Origin: an uncultured Rhodocyclaceae bacterium
GTDB taxonomy: Bacteria > Pseudomonadota > Gammaproteobacteria > Burkholderiales > Rhodocyclaceae
Reading direction: 5' to 3'
Assembly: GCA_907163075.1 (NCBI GenBank)
Contig: CAJQTY010000001.1
Location: forward strand, 3,224,001-3,288,000
DNA: 64,000 bases
This document shows positions 44,267 to 58,383 of the stretch, piece after piece (within the stretch, counting starts at the first letter, position 1; every line of letters starts with the position of its first letter). The notes beneath the pieces were generated by a model. The model was not told the DNA's origin. It worked only from the letters and a program-made list of their open reading frames with translations, and ran no database searches. The position numbers were made by a program, and so were the translations under genes.

Positions 44267-44869
44267 ATGATCAAACTTACTTCGCGACAACAGGAAATAC
44301 TTGAGTTTATCCGCAACTCGCTGGAAGTTCTCGGCGCGCCACCAACGCGGGCGGAAATCGCCAGCGCCTTCGGTTTTGCATCGCACAACGCGGCTGAGGA
44401 GCATCTCAAGGCGCTCGCCAAGAAAGGCATCATCATTCTCGAACCCGGCTCGGCGCGCGGCATTCGCCTGGTCGAGCAACTCGGCCTGCCGCTTATCGGC
44501 AGTGTCGCGGCGGGCAGCCCGATCCTCGCGGTGGAAAACGTGCACGGTCGTTATGCGCTCGACGCCAGTCTGTTCAAGCCACGCGCCGATTTTCTCCTGC
44601 GTGTGCGTGGCCTGTCGATGATCAATGCCGGGATTCTGGACGGCGATCTGCTGGCGGTTCATCGCAGCAGCGAAGCACGCAACGGCCAGATCGTCGTCGC
44701 CCGCTTGGGTGACGATGTAACGGTAAAGCGTTTCCGCCAGCACGGCGATATCGTTGAGCTTGTTGCAGAGAATCCCGATTTCGAGCCGATCATCGTGGAT
44801 ACACGGGAGCAGCCGGTGGCGATCGAAGGCATTGCCGTCGGCCTGATTCGCGGTGGCGAGGCGATGTAG
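44267..44869 (+). CDS. lexA: LexA repressor
   Basis: A 200-aa SOS repressor: N-terminal winged helix ([33 protein letters not shown]), self-cleavage site Ala82-Gly83 in SVAAGSPI, and the Ser117-Lys154 catalytic pair. All are offset by two from E. coli LexA. AGGAGG lies eight bases before the ATG at 44267; the GTG at 44261 is too close to it. A perfect SOS box precedes it. Confidence 0.95.
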   Translation: MIKLTSRQQEILEFIRNSLEVLGAPPTRAEIASAFGFASHNAAEEHLKALAKKGIIILEPGSARGIRLVEQLGLPLIGSVAAGSPILAVENVHGRYALDASLFKPRADFLLRVRGLSMINAGILDGDLLAVHRSSEARNGQIVVARLGDDVTVKRFRQHGDIVELVAENPDFEPIIVDTREQPVAIEGIAVGLIRGGEAM

Positions 44870-44884
44870 GCAGAATGCCGTGAA

Positions 44885-45559
44885 TCAGCGCTCCGCGGGG
44901 TACTGTTCGAGCAGCGCCGTCGTCAAGGGATGCTGGTTTTGCCGCGCATAGAAAAGCGGGGTTTTCCCTTTCGCGTCCTTGCTTTGCGGGTCGGCACCGC
45001 GCTCGATCAGGAATCTCGAGAGCTTCGGCTGGCCCGTTGCCGCGGCAAGGTGCAGCGCCGTCTGTCCGGAATCGGATTTGATCGCGATGTCCGCTTTCTT
45101 GTCCAGCAACAGTTGAACTTCCTGCCTTCCTCCCGATAAAACCGCCGCATGGAGCGCGGTCATGCCGACACGGTCTTTCGCGTCGATATCCGCACTGCGG
45201 GCGATCAATAGTTCGGTGGCCTTCAACTGGCCATAGAAGGCGGCCATGTGCAGCGGGGTTCTGCCCATCGCATCCGTGGCGTTGACGTCGGCCCCGGCGT
45301 CAAGCAGCGCCTTGATCTCGTTCAAATCACCCCGGACCGCGGCCTGACTCAGCGGGGGCTCGGAAGAGGCCGGAGTTTCGCTTTTTACCGGGACGTTGTT
45401 CTTTTCCGGCGCCTTGCCGCAGGCAGCGATGTTCAATGCCAGCGCTCCCGAGACAATCAGGGTCGCTGCCACGCGCCATGTGGCGCGCAGGCGGTGCGTG
45501 CGGCTGTTGGATCGGTGAGTGGCAGAGCATCGGTTCGGTCGTGTCATGGTGTAAGGCAT
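44885..45559 (-). CDS. Ankyrin-repeat lipoprotein
   Basis: A 224-aa protein with a long N-terminus and a lipoprotein-type signal ending ...ALALNIAAC, then a Pro/Ser/Thr-rich linker and four or more ankyrin repeats (residues ~70-215; typical G-x-TPLHMAAF, GMTALHAAVLSGG, GQTALHLAAATGQ). Envelope ankyrin proteins mediate protein contacts; no enzyme domain is present. The start may be a few codons further in. It converges on lexA and is divergent from pyrG. Confidence 0.78.
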   Translation of the reverse strand: MPYTMTRPNRCSATHRSNSRTHRLRATWRVAATLIVSGALALNIAACGKAPEKNNVPVKSETPASSEPPLSQAAVRGDLNEIKALLDAGADVNATDAMGRTPLHMAAFYGQLKATELLIARSADIDAKDRVGMTALHAAVLSGGRQEVQLLLDKKADIAIKSDSGQTALHLAAATGQPKLSRFLIERGADPQSKDAKGKTPLFYARQNQHPLTTALLEQYPAER

Positions 45560-45612
45560 TGTCTGGAATCAAGTGTAAATCATAAACGATTGTGACTTCG
45601 GTGGCGGACTAA

Positions 45613-48173
<2,561 letters not shown>

Positions 48174-48270
48174 TTGCCGCCGGTGTGCCGGTGCTCGCGG
48201 TCCGGCTCACGGAACCCGCGTTGAATACCGCGGCCGCCGAGCAGTGCAGCTTTGCAGTACACATCATTAA

Positions 48271-49569
<1,299 letters not shown>

Positions 49570-49605
49570 AAAGTCGTCAGGAACCAGCGCTGAGGAGTCA
49601 GGGAC

Positions 49606-49625
49606 AAAACCGGCGCCCCGGTTTT
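49606..49625 (+). terminator. Hairpin between eno and ftsB
   Basis: AAAACCGG-CGCC-CCGGTTTT is an 8-bp perfect stem with a 4-base loop ending in four T residues, 36 bases after the eno stop. It may terminate or attenuate transcription before ftsB. Confidence 0.6.
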
Positions 49626-49662
49626 GCTTCGGGCGCCTGCGGCTTTCTTCCTTGCTGAAACA

Positions 49663-49983
49663 ATGCGCTGGTTATCTGTCGCGCTGGTCGCCCTGCTTGT
49701 CCTGCTTCAATATCCGCTGTGGATTGGCAAAGGAGGCTGGTTGCGGGTCTGGGATGTCGACCGGCAACTGCTGCAGCAGAAAGAAAGCAACAAAAAGCTT
49801 GAAGTGCGCAATGCCGGACTGGATGCCGAAGTGCGCGACCTCAAGCAGGGTTATGACGCCATCGAGGAGCGCGCGCGTTTCGAACTGGGCATGATCAAGC
49901 AGGACGAAGTCTTCGTCCAGATACCGGAAAAAGCCGTCCAGGAGAAAGCCCCGGAAGAACCTGCCACCGGGGACAAGAAATAG
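49663..49983 (+). CDS. ftsB: Cell division protein FtsB
   Basis: A 106-aa bitopic protein: one N-terminal membrane helix ([20 protein letters not shown]), then a coiled coil (residues ~35-70; [21 protein letters not shown]) and the conserved [22 protein letters not shown]. It joins FtsL and FtsQ at the septum. The ATG at 49663 starts the membrane helix; 49624 is upstream within the leader. The C-terminal tail is Glu/Lys/Pro-rich. Confidence 0.9.
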   Translation: MRWLSVALVALLVLLQYPLWIGKGGWLRVWDVDRQLLQQKESNKKLEVRNAGLDAEVRDLKQGYDAIEERARFELGMIKQDEVFVQIPEKAVQEKAPEEPATGDKK

Positions 49984-50084
49984 GTGCTTGTCAGAAGCTC
50001 CTTCAACACGGAGAACGCCGAGACACGAAGGAGAACGTGTGTGTGCCCGCCGTGCCCGTTCTGGCCAGACTGAATTTTCCTGGT

Positions 50085-50765
50085 CTATTCGAGTTCGATC
50101 TGGCCGGAGACCGTTGCACTGACCTGTGATTCGCCGGTCTCCATCGGCATCGGAGCGGCGTCAGCCATCATCGCTTTGGCCGCCGCGCGGAACATCGGCT
50201 GAACGGTTCTTCCGTTCGTGCTTACCGATAGCTGCTTGATCTGGTAAGACTTGCCCAAGGCCTCGGCAATGACCTTGGCGCGCGCCTTGAAGGCGGTTAT
50301 CGCGTCGAGCGTCGCTTCGTCCTCAGCCTTCTTGCGGGTTTCGGGGGACGGTTGCAGCGCAAGGTTGGAGACGCCGAGCGAGGTCTGCAATTTGCCGAGC
50401 AGTTCGGAAAGCGCGGCGGTGTCGCCCGACTCCAGCGCAAGCTCCGAACGCATCCGCCACGATTCGATCTTGCCGCCTTTCGAATAGATCGGGTAGGTGC
50501 TGGTGCCGCTGCTCTGCGTCTTGACGCTCGGATAGGCCTTTGCCGTCTTCAGGGCGTCGGCGATCAGCGTGTTGACCTGTCTGGACAGTTCGCCGGGCGT
50601 CGCGCCCGTCGCTTCCGCCGAGACCGTCGAGCGAACCAGGTCGTTGGCGGCCGGGCGGCTCGCTTCGGACGAGAGTTCAACCAGCGTCCCCGCGGCAAAG
50701 GCCGGCGTGGCGAGCAACGCCGCGCAGAGGGGGAGAGTGCGCATGGCGCGGAGCACGTATGTCAT
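50085..50765 (-). CDS. SIMPL-domain periplasmic protein
   Basis: A 226-aa protein with a signal peptide (MRTLPLCAALLATPAFA near the N-terminus) and a SIMPL (DUF541) domain: AKAYPSVKTQSSGTSTYPIY, KIESWRMRSELALESGD and ATLDAITAFKARAKVIAEALGKSY. SIMPL proteins are periplasmic and of uncertain role in stress. An AGGAAG site precedes the ATG at 50765. The longer frame to 50831 is not needed. Confidence 0.83.
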   Translation of the reverse strand: MTYVLRAMRTLPLCAALLATPAFAAGTLVELSSEASRPAANDLVRSTVSAEATGATPGELSRQVNTLIADALKTAKAYPSVKTQSSGTSTYPIYSKGGKIESWRMRSELALESGDTAALSELLGKLQTSLGVSNLALQPSPETRKKAEDEATLDAITAFKARAKVIAEALGKSYQIKQLSVSTNGRTVQPMFRAAAKAMMADAAPMPMETGESQVSATVSGQIELE

Positions 50766-50964
50766 GAGGCTTCCTGTCTTGAATGAGCTAGTTGATTTCA
50801 ACACCCGGGCCGAATGTGGCCGGGCCGCCAATTTTGAGTTTCGGTCCGGCTATTGTAACGTGGTAATGTCATCGTTTTCTTGTAGTCAGGCGCGAGAAGC
50901 TTGGTTAGAATCCGCCTGACCTGCTCGCTTTGATGCGAACGGGCCGGGTCTTAGAGGAGGCATA

Positions 50965-51435
50965 ATGCTGAAAGTTGGACAGATGGCACCGATGTTCATC
51001 CTCCCCGATGCGGATATGGAATCCATCGATATTGCCCAGTATCACGGCAAGAGTAATGTCATTCTATTTTTTTACCCGAGAGATGACACGCCGGCATGTA
51101 CGCTGGAAGCAACAGATTTTTCCGATCATGAAGATGAATTCTTGCGTCACGAGTGCATGGTCATTGGCATCAGCCGTGACGAGTGCATCCGGCATGCCGA
51201 GTTTCGCGACAAGCACGGGATCTCGGTGCGGCTTTTGTCGGATTCTGAAGGCGAGGCGTGCAGGCAGTACGGTGTGTGGCAGGCGAAAGAAGTCAATGGG
51301 GTCAAGAAGCACGGCATCCTGCGTTCGACTTTCGTCATCGACAAACAAGGTGTGCTCCGTGTTGTGCTTTACGGAGTCAATGCAAAAGGCCATGCGCTGG
51401 ACGTGCTGCGCGCGGTGAAGGAACTTAATTCATGA
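50965..51435 (+). CDS. Peroxiredoxin (PrxQ/Bcp-like)
   Basis: A 156-aa thiol peroxidase with the thioredoxin-fold AhpC/TSA domain. The peroxidatic Cys is in FFYPRDDTPACTLEATDF. The resolving Cys found five residues later in typical PrxQ (C-T-x-E-A-C) is replaced by Asp, so this should act as a 1-Cys or atypical enzyme; other Cys are in HECMVIG, DECIRHA and EACRQYG. An AGGAGG site lies before the ATG. Its stop overlaps the slyD start (ATGA), implying joint expression. Confidence 0.87.
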   Translation: MLKVGQMAPMFILPDADMESIDIAQYHGKSNVILFFYPRDDTPACTLEATDFSDHEDEFLRHECMVIGISRDECIRHAEFRDKHGISVRLLSDSEGEACRQYGVWQAKEVNGVKKHGILRSTFVIDKQGVLRVVLYGVNAKGHALDVLRAVKELNS

Positions 51436-51932
51436 ATATGCAAGTTGTAAGAAATACCGTTGTCACCCTCGATTACAGCGTCACCGATCCGGAGGGCGAA
51501 CTGGTTGATGCCGGCCAGGAGCCGCTCGTTTATCTGCACGGCGGTTACGACGATATTTTTCCGATGATCGAAGAAGCCGTTCACGAGAAACGGGTCGGTG
51601 AATCCGTCATCGTAAAGATGCAGCCTGACGATGCTTTCGGCGAATACGATGCTGATCTGATCCAGGTTGAATCACGCAAGGGATTCCCCAAGGAGTTGCA
51701 GGTCGGCATGCAATTCGAGGGCGTGCCGGATAGCGGTGACGATGACGATATCCTGATTTATCGAGTCACCGAAATTGCCGACGATAAGGTGGTGCTCGAC
51801 GGCAATCACCCGCTGGCGGGCATGGCGCTGGTGTTTACGTGCACGGTGACCGACGTGCGTCCGGCCAGTGCGGAAGAGATTGCGCACGGTCATATTCATG
51901 ATCACGATGCTGACTGCGAACACGACGACTGA
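51432..51932 (+). CDS. slyD: FKBP-type peptidyl-prolyl isomerase SlyD
   Basis: A 166-aa chaperone-isomerase. The FKBP half (VVTLDYSVTDPEGELVDAG, PLVYLHGGYDDIFPMIEEAV) is interrupted by the insert-in-flap domain, and a His/Asp/Cys tail (EIAHGHIHDHDADCEHDD) can bind nickel, though it is shorter than that of E. coli SlyD. The ATG overlaps the peroxiredoxin stop. Confidence 0.92.
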   Translation: MNMQVVRNTVVTLDYSVTDPEGELVDAGQEPLVYLHGGYDDIFPMIEEAVHEKRVGESVIVKMQPDDAFGEYDADLIQVESRKGFPKELQVGMQFEGVPDSGDDDDILIYRVTEIADDKVVLDGNHPLAGMALVFTCTVTDVRPASAEEIAHGHIHDHDADCEHDD

Positions 51933-51971
51933 TACCGGAACCTGGCCGTTGTTCGCTCTTCTGCCGGCCGG

Positions 51972-52892
51972 TCAGTTCTTCTTGTAGGGTCGCGCTTCGA
52001 AGCGAAAGAGCGCTGGGTCCGTGTTGTCGATGAAAACCTTCACCCAGCCCAGGAACGGATAACCGAACGTTTCAGCGCGGGTGAAATTGGCAATCCGTTC
52101 GTTTGACTTCGGGCGGCGCAAGGGATGGTCGATGCGCTGCCAGTGTGTATCTCCATGCACGAGCAGGACCTGGCCGGCGAAATCAAGCGTCTCATGGCGC
52201 AGGACTTCGAGCAGTTGGCGATACCCGCTGTGCGTAAGATCGGCGGCGAAATGCTTGAGGCCGGGGTTGCCCTGCATGACGATGACGATGCCGGCCGATT
52301 TCTCGCGACGGGCGCTGGCAAACCCCTCTTTCAGCCAGTCAATCACAATCGGGTTACGCGCCAGAAACTCCGGGCGCGGCGCCTTGCCGATCCCGAAATT
52401 GTTGTTCGGACCGGGAACGTTCAGCGTTATGAAGATCACTGGCCCGAGGCGCCAGCGCAGGTGTTCCGGGAACGCGGCGGATTGCCGCTCGAGCGCGATC
52501 CGGGTTCGGCCGAGCGAGATCGGCTCGGCGAAAAATATCTCGCGCAGCCTGCCGAGGCGCTCCAGTTCGCTGAAATGACCGGTTGCCGTGCGCTTGCAGT
52601 CGGTCCATTCGTTGTCGCCGGGAACGTAGATGAAGGGCACGGCGGAGGCGTTGAACAGGTCGTGGCGATCAAGGAACGTTTCGTCGCTGCATTCCGATAT
52701 CGAACTCTTTATATCGCCGGCGTGAACGATGAAGTCGGGGTGCTCGGCGGCGATTTCGTCCAGCATCGTCGGCAGTTCCCGCCGCTCGAAGTCGCTGTAG
52801 GGCGTGTCGCCGATCAGCGCGAAACGCCACGTTTCGGCGTGCACGCCGAAGGCCAGCAGAAAACCGAGGGCAAGTGTCAGGAGATGTTTCAT
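51972..52892 (-). CDS. Exported metallophosphoesterase
   Basis: A 306-aa protein with a short signal peptide ([19 protein letters not shown]) and a calcineurin-type metallophosphoesterase fold: [13 protein letters not shown] (GD-x-PY), [22 protein letters not shown] (GDNE), VIVMQGNP and VHGDTHWQ (GDTH in place of GHTH). The substrate is not evident. Its ATG overlaps the mutS stop, so it is downstream of mutS in the same transcript. Confidence 0.83.
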   Translation of the reverse strand: MKHLLTLALGFLLAFGVHAETWRFALIGDTPYSDFERRELPTMLDEIAAEHPDFIVHAGDIKSSISECSDETFLDRHDLFNASAVPFIYVPGDNEWTDCKRTATGHFSELERLGRLREIFFAEPISLGRTRIALERQSAAFPEHLRWRLGPVIFITLNVPGPNNNFGIGKAPRPEFLARNPIVIDWLKEGFASARREKSAGIVIVMQGNPGLKHFAADLTHSGYRQLLEVLRHETLDFAGQVLLVHGDTHWQRIDHPLRRPKSNERIANFTRAETFGYPFLGWVKVFIDNTDPALFRFEARPYKKN

Positions 52893-55496
52893 TGGCTCAG
52901 GGCCTTGAGTTGGTAAAGTACGTCGAGCGCCTGCTTCGGCGTCAATTCGTCGGGATCGATGGCGGCCAGGCGCTCGAGTGCACGGTTGGGCTCCGCCTCG
53001 ACCGGTTCCACGTAGCTCGGCAGAGGCGCGGCAAACAGGTCAGGCTGTAGCGGATTGATCGACGCGCGCTGTTCAAATTCGTGCAACTGGCGTTTGGCGG
53101 CCTTGACCACGGAGGCCGGGATGCCGGCCAGAGCGGCGACCTGAATGCCGTAGCTCTGGTTGGCCGGACCGTCTTCGACCGCATGCAGAAAGATGATGCG
53201 TTCGCCGTGCTCGACGGCATCGAGATGAACGTTGGCGAGATCGGCGTATTCGTTGGCGAGCAGGGTCAGTTCGAAGTAATGCGTAGCGAAAAGCGTCAGC
53301 GCGCGGTTCTTGACAACGAGATGGCGGCAAATGGCAAAGGCCAGCGCCAGGCCGTCGAAGGTCGAGGTGCCGCGCCCGATCTCGTCCATCAGCACCAGAC
53401 TGTGTTCCGTCGCATGATGCAGGATCGCTGCCGATTCGGTCATCTCGACCATGAACGTTGAGCGTCCGGATGCCAGGTCGTCGGACGCGCCGATGCGCGT
53501 GAATATCTGGTCGAGCGGGCCGAGCCGCGCGCGCCGGGCCGGCACGAAGCTGCCGACATGGGCGAGCAGGGCGATCAGCGCCGTCTGCCGCATGTAGGTT
53601 GATTTGCCGCCCATGTTCGGGCCGGTGATGACCAGCAGGCGGCGGCCGTCGCCAAGCTTCGTATCGTTGGCGATAAAGGATTCGCCGCCAGCCAGCGCGC
53701 CCTCGACGACCGGGTGGCGGCCGCCTTCGATGAGCAAGCCGGGTTCTTCGGAAAACAGCGGCCGGCAGTAATTGTGCGCTAGCGCGATGTCGGCGAAGCA
53801 GGCCAGCAGATCGGTCTGCGCCACGGCACGGGCGATGCGCTGCAATTGCGGCAGAGCCGCCTGCAAGGACGCCAGGACGCCCTCGTAGAGCATCTTTTCA
53901 CGGGCCAGGGCGCGATCCTGGGCGGACAGCGCCTTGTCTTCAAAAGCTTTCAACTCGGGCGTGATGTAGCGCTCGGCATTCTTCAGCGTCTGTCGGCGGC
54001 GGTAGTCGTCGGGCACCCTGGTGGCATTGGCATGGGTGATTTCGATGTAAAAGCCGTGCACGCGGTTGTATTCGACCTTGAGATTGGCGATGCCGCTGCG
54101 TTCGCGTTCGCGCGCTTCGAGGGCGACGAGAAAAGCGCCGCAGTTGTCGTTGAGCGCGCGCAGTTCGTCGAGATCGGTGTCAAAGCCGTTGGCCATCACG
54201 CCGCCGTCGCGGATCAGTGCGGCTGGTTCGGGCAGGATCGAGCGCACCAGCAGTTCAAGTACGTCTGCCGGAGTAGCAAGTTCGGTGAATAGTTCGGCCA
54301 GCAGCGGAACCGGCATGTCGGCAAGCGGTTCGCGCAGTTCGGCCAGCCGGTGCAGACTGTCGCGCAGGCTCGATAGGTCGCGCGGGCGCGCGCTGTAGAG
54401 CGCGATGCGGCCAGCGATGCGTTCGATGTCGGCGAAGCCGCGCAGCGCTTGGCGAACCGCGCGCATCGTCCGCGCGCCGTCGTCGAGCAGGATGGCAACC
54501 GCCGCATGGCGTGCGGCGGGCAGCGCCGGGTCGCGCAGCGGGTGGTGCAGGGCGTGGCGCAGAGCACGCGAACCCATGGCCGTGACGCAGGTGTCGAGCA
54601 GGCTGCACAGGGTCGGCGCCGGCTGGCCGCGCAGTGTCTCGGTGAGCTCAAGGTTGCGCCGGGTGGCCGTATCGAGGCCGAGGAAGGTGCTGTCCTTTTC
54701 AACGATCAGCGCCTGCAGATGCGGCAACGCGCGCGTTTGCGTGGCCTGGGCGTAGCGTAGCAGAGCGCCAGCCGCCGCGATGCCCAGGCGCAAACCATCA
54801 GCGCCGAAGCCGGCCAGCGAGGCGGTGTGGAAGTGTGCGCAGAGTTCGCGTGTTGCAGCCTCCCGGTCGAAATGCCAATCCGGCTGGCGGGTGAGCGCGG
54901 CCTCGGGCTGTGAACGGTAGTTCGAGGTTTTCCGCGACGATGATTTCGGCCGGGCGGATGCGATCGAGCGTCGCGGCGAGCTTTTCGCTGGCGACTTCGC
55001 ACACGCGAAATTCGCCGCTCGCCAGATTGAGCCAGGCCAGACCGGCTTGCTGTTTGCTAATGCCGAGCGCGAGCAGCAATATATCGCGCTTGTCGTCGAG
55101 CAAGGCCGCATCGGTGAGCGTGCCAGGGGTCACAATACGCGTCACGGCGCGTTCGACCGGCCCTTTGCTGGTCGCCGGATCGCCGATCTGCTCGCAGATC
55201 ACCACGGATTCGCCGAGCTTGACCAGGCGCGCAAGGTAAGGCTCCAGCGAATGGCAGGGCACGCCGGCCATCTTGATCGGGGTGCCGGCGCTCTGACCAC
55301 GTGTGGTTAGCGTGATATCGAGCAGGGAAGCGGCTTTCTCCGCGTCTTCGAAGAACAGCTCGTAGAAATCGCCCATCCGGTAGAACAAAAGAATGCCCGG
55401 ATGTTGCGCCTTGAGCCGAAGGTACTGCTGCATCATCGGGGTGTGTTTTTCAAGCCCCTTGTCTAGTGCGGCTTCTGCGTTATTATCCTTTTTCAT
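52889..55496 (-). pseudogene. mutS: mutS mismatch repair gene, split by a frameshift
   Basis: The upstream frame (from 55496) has [17 protein letters not shown], the mismatch-contact motif GDFYELF and ends coherently at [10 protein letters not shown]. The downstream frame picks up at [17 protein letters not shown] and carries the rest, including Walker [23 protein letters not shown] and ATHYFEL. The frame changes near 54910-54930 (CTCGAACTACCG). Without it the protein would have ~870 aa. A true lesion would disable mismatch repair; the break is not in a long homopolymer, but a sequencing indel is still possible. The gene overlaps the phosphoesterase gene by four bases. Confidence 0.85.
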
Positions 55497-56390
55497 TCAA
55501 TCATTTGCGTCGTTCATGGTGTTTCATTTCCAGAAAAAACTATAAGTGCAGCCTTCATGTTGCCGAGTCAATAGCGTAATGCCCTCGTATTCAAATAGTC
55601 CGTTTTGACGCGTTTGAAAAGATGATTTTTCGAGGTTCTTGGCGAAACCAGGAACGATTTTGTGTAGATTGGCATGCACGTTGAATACTTTGCTCGTTAT
55701 GAAACGCTGACTGGCAACAAAAATAAGCGAATATGTGCATTGTATATGCTTGGTGGACTTCTTCACTGGAAAACGGCGATGGACCGATAGCCAATCACGT
55801 ATCGTACCTGTGGCATTTTGACCGCCCCAACGGATCACGTTTGTGTCGAATCATGTGGGGCTGCGCGAACTACGCTATCAGGGGTTTTCCCTTGTACACA
55901 CTTTATTTACTTCCACAGCACATTTTTCAGGTGACCAACCTTGGAACGGTCGGCCCAAGTCTTTGGTGATAGCACGGCGAAGGCCGTAGAACGGCCGCAA
56001 GCGCGTCAGTCGGTTGATGAAGAGAATGAGGATTGAAGCGCTTACCGGAAGCCGAACCTGAGCCGTCGCCATGCGGTGCATCCGATCTACCGCTAATTTG
56101 AGGTAGGGCGTAGGTTTTTTCTGTTCTATTCTATTTTCCTTCCAAATGTTTCAAACCTAATGCGTGAGTATTTCAAACCAATGGCGTGCTATCAGTGCCG
56201 ATTCATGTTTCGTAGATTTACCTAATGTTTCAAATCCCAAGGCCGCAATGTTTCAAACGTATGGCTCGCCGTCATAGGTTGTCGGTCAATTGGAGGTCAA
56301 TCGGATGTTTACCAGACTTAACATAATACAAATTATGCGCTTTTGGCCAGAAATCAGAAGGGCAATCTTATGACTCCAAAGAATAGAGTT
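55497..56390. other. Low-GC region without a supported gene
   Basis: Almost 900 bases upstream of mutS. A 104-aa minus-strand frame (55524-55838) has no clear ribosome-binding site and no recognisable domain. The GC content is lower than in the surrounding DNA. TTTCAAAC repeats lie at 56146-56258. The region looks like decayed foreign DNA. Confidence 0.5.
56146..56258. repeat. Direct repeats of ATGTTTCAAAC
   Basis: Copies at 56146-56156 (perfect), 56168-56178 (GTATTTCAAAC), 56225-56235 (ATGTTTCAAAT) and 56248-56258 (perfect), plus a partial ATGTTTCGTAG near 56205. Spacing is irregular (22, 57, 23), unlike a CRISPR array. Confidence 0.55.
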
Positions 56391-56560
56391 CGTCATTCCG
56401 CCAGCTGGCCCAGCAGAAGGGGAGTCGGATTTTGGAACGGCATTCAATGCTGGATCACGTGCACATGTTAATCGCGACTCCGCCGAAATACGCGGTGTCG
56501 CAAGTGGTCGGTTACAGCAGGGAAATGCAGTAAGCGCAACTGCACCGCGACCCCCAGGCG
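56391..56560 (+). pseudogene. IS200/IS605 TnpA transposase fragment
   Basis: The frame reads FRQLAQQKGSRILERHSML, then DHVHMLIATPPKYAVSQVVGY, then SREMQ and a TAA. DHVHM-LI-x-IPPKYAVSQVVG is the catalytic HUH signature of IS200/IS605 TnpA. The stop, the changed bases after it (family reads IKGKSA) and the absence of either end show a dead fragment. Confidence 0.75.
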
Positions 56561-56571
56561 GTTGGCGTCGC

Positions 56572-56729
56572 CGCGCCGCTGGCGGATTGCCAAACTTGAA
56601 ATCGCCATCCAACTTTGCATATTCGATGTCTGGTTGCCACGTGTGCCATCGATTGACATCAGGCCATACTCGCCACACATCCTCCGCTCGCACGCCGGTT
56701 ACTCTCTTGCTGTACGTCTTACTCCTCAT
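56572..56729 (-). pseudogene. SRPBCC-type gene, N-terminal fragment
   Basis: The frame from 56729 reads MRSKTYSKRVTGVRAEDVW, then RVWPDVNRWHTWQPDIEYAKL and DGDFKFGNPP, like the first 50 residues of polyketide cyclase/SRPBCC proteins (W-x-D-x-x-x-W-x-x-W). After about 56575 it enters unrelated sequence at the edge of the tnpA fragment, so the gene seems to have been cut at that junction. Confidence 0.5.
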
Positions 56730-57033
56730 GATTTTTCCTTTTGCATAGGCAACATGGCGACATAGTACCCCGGCTTACTATGTGGCCAATCTGCACTGCA
56801 GGCGCACAACGAAACCGCTGACGACTTCAAACTCGCGCAAAATCAGCTCGGAAGCAACGGGTTCGAATGGGGCAGCACCTGGTGTAGATCGCTCTGCAGG
56901 AACTAAGCTGAATGAAGCGCCTTGCTCATGCTCTCGGCGTCAAGCAGCGGCGTGATGCCCGAAGGCTAACTTAAAAATAAGCATTTACTATTTTTTGTAA
57001 AATACTTGGCAATTTATTTCATACAAACACCCG

Positions 57034-58338
57034 ATGAAACTTCAATTGACCGATCAACGCACGCTTTGGACCGAGTTTCTTAAAGCGGTAAGGCACGAAG
57101 TCGTTCCTGCTCTTGGCTGCACCGAGCCGGTCTCGCTGGCTCTGGCGTCGGCCATCGCCACCCGATATCTCGGTTCGATTCCCGAGCGGATCGACGCTAG
57201 GGTGTCGGCCAATCTGATGAAGAACGGCATGGGCGTGACCGTACCGGGGACCGGCATGGTCGGGCTTCCGATTGCAGCGGCCGTCGGGGCGCTGGGCGGC
57301 GATCCGGATGGCGGGCTCGAAGTATTGCGAAAGCTGACACCGGCCAATGTCGAGGCAGGCAAGCAAATGCTGGCCAACAAGAAAGTGGATATCGAAATTG
57401 CGGATGTTCCGCACATTCTTTATGCGGAATCGCGTGTTTCAAACGGCGAGGAATGGGTTCGGGTCTGTATCGCCGATACGCACACTCACGTCGTCCTCAT
57501 CGAAAAGAATGGCGAAACGGTTTTCAAAGCCGAGGCCATTTCCCGTGACGATGATGAAAGCTACTCGCTGGAAGGCGCAACGGCGCGCGGCGTCTACGAT
57601 TTCGCGACGACGGCGCCATTTGCCGATATGGCATTCATCCTGGAGGCGGAAAAACTCAACTCGCGGCTCGCATGTGAAGGCATGTCGGGCAACTTTGGCT
57701 TGCATATCGGCGCCACCATGCAACGACAGCTTGAACGCGGCCTGCTCTCGGATGACCTGCAGTCCAGAATACTGATTTCTTCTTCAGCCGCCTCCGATGC
57801 GCGGATGGGAGGCGCCGAGTTCCCGGCCATGAGCAATTCCGGATCAGGTAATCAGGGGATTACCGCCACGCTGCCCGTTGTTGTCGTGGCACAGCACGTG
57901 AAGGCCGACGAAGAGACCCTGGCGCGTGCCTTGATGCTGTCGCACCTGATGGCCGTTTATATCCACAGCAAGTTGCCGAAGCTTTCCGCGCTCTGCGCCG
58001 TAACCACGGCGGCCATGGGTGCCGCCGCCGGCATGGCCTGGCTGTTGCGTGGCGGCTACGGCGCTGCCAGCATGGCCATCTGCAGCATGATCGGCGATGT
58101 GGCCGGCATGATCTGCGACGGAGCGTCCAACAGCTGCTCGATGAAGGTATCGACCTCGGCGATGGCGGCCTACAAGTCCGTGCTGATGGCGCTGGACAAT
58201 TCTTGCGTCACGGGCAACGAGGGAATCGTCGATGAGTCGGTCGATGCGTCCATCGCCAATCTCTGCGCACTGGCCAGCGAAAGCATGATCCATACGGATC
58301 GCCAGATCCTTCAGATCATGGTCGGCAAACAATGCTGA
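57034..58338 (+). CDS. cyuA: L-cysteine desulfidase (CyuA/YhaM, UPF0597)
   Basis: A 434-aa serine-dehydratase-alpha-family protein thought to break down L-cysteine to pyruvate, sulfide and ammonia using a 4Fe-4S cluster. The N-terminal [30 protein letters not shown] and the C-terminal [19 protein letters not shown] and [13 protein letters not shown] blocks carry the conserved cysteines. A low-GC AT-rich promoter region precedes it. An Lrp-type regulator pseudogene follows 45 bases later; in E. coli the DecR/CyuR regulator controls cyuA, so this is probably its broken counterpart. Confidence 0.87.
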   Translation: MKLQLTDQRTLWTEFLKAVRHEVVPALGCTEPVSLALASAIATRYLGSIPERIDARVSANLMKNGMGVTVPGTGMVGLPIAAAVGALGGDPDGGLEVLRKLTPANVEAGKQMLANKKVDIEIADVPHILYAESRVSNGEEWVRVCIADTHTHVVLIEKNGETVFKAEAISRDDDESYSLEGATARGVYDFATTAPFADMAFILEAEKLNSRLACEGMSGNFGLHIGATMQRQLERGLLSDDLQSRILISSSAASDARMGGAEFPAMSNSGSGNQGITATLPVVVVAQHVKADEETLARALMLSHLMAVYIHSKLPKLSALCAVTTAAMGAAAGMAWLLRGGYGAASMAICSMIGDVAGMICDGASNSCSMKVSTSAMAAYKSVLMALDNSCVTGNEGIVDESVDASIANLCALASESMIHTDRQILQIMVGKQC

Positions 58339-58383
58339 GTTGCCATTCGCCGATATTCACACCCCGGCGATCAAGGGGAAACA

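Noticed and set aside
56146-56258. CRISPR array
   Set aside because: Repeats are only ~11 bp, vary and are irregularly spaced; no cas genes.
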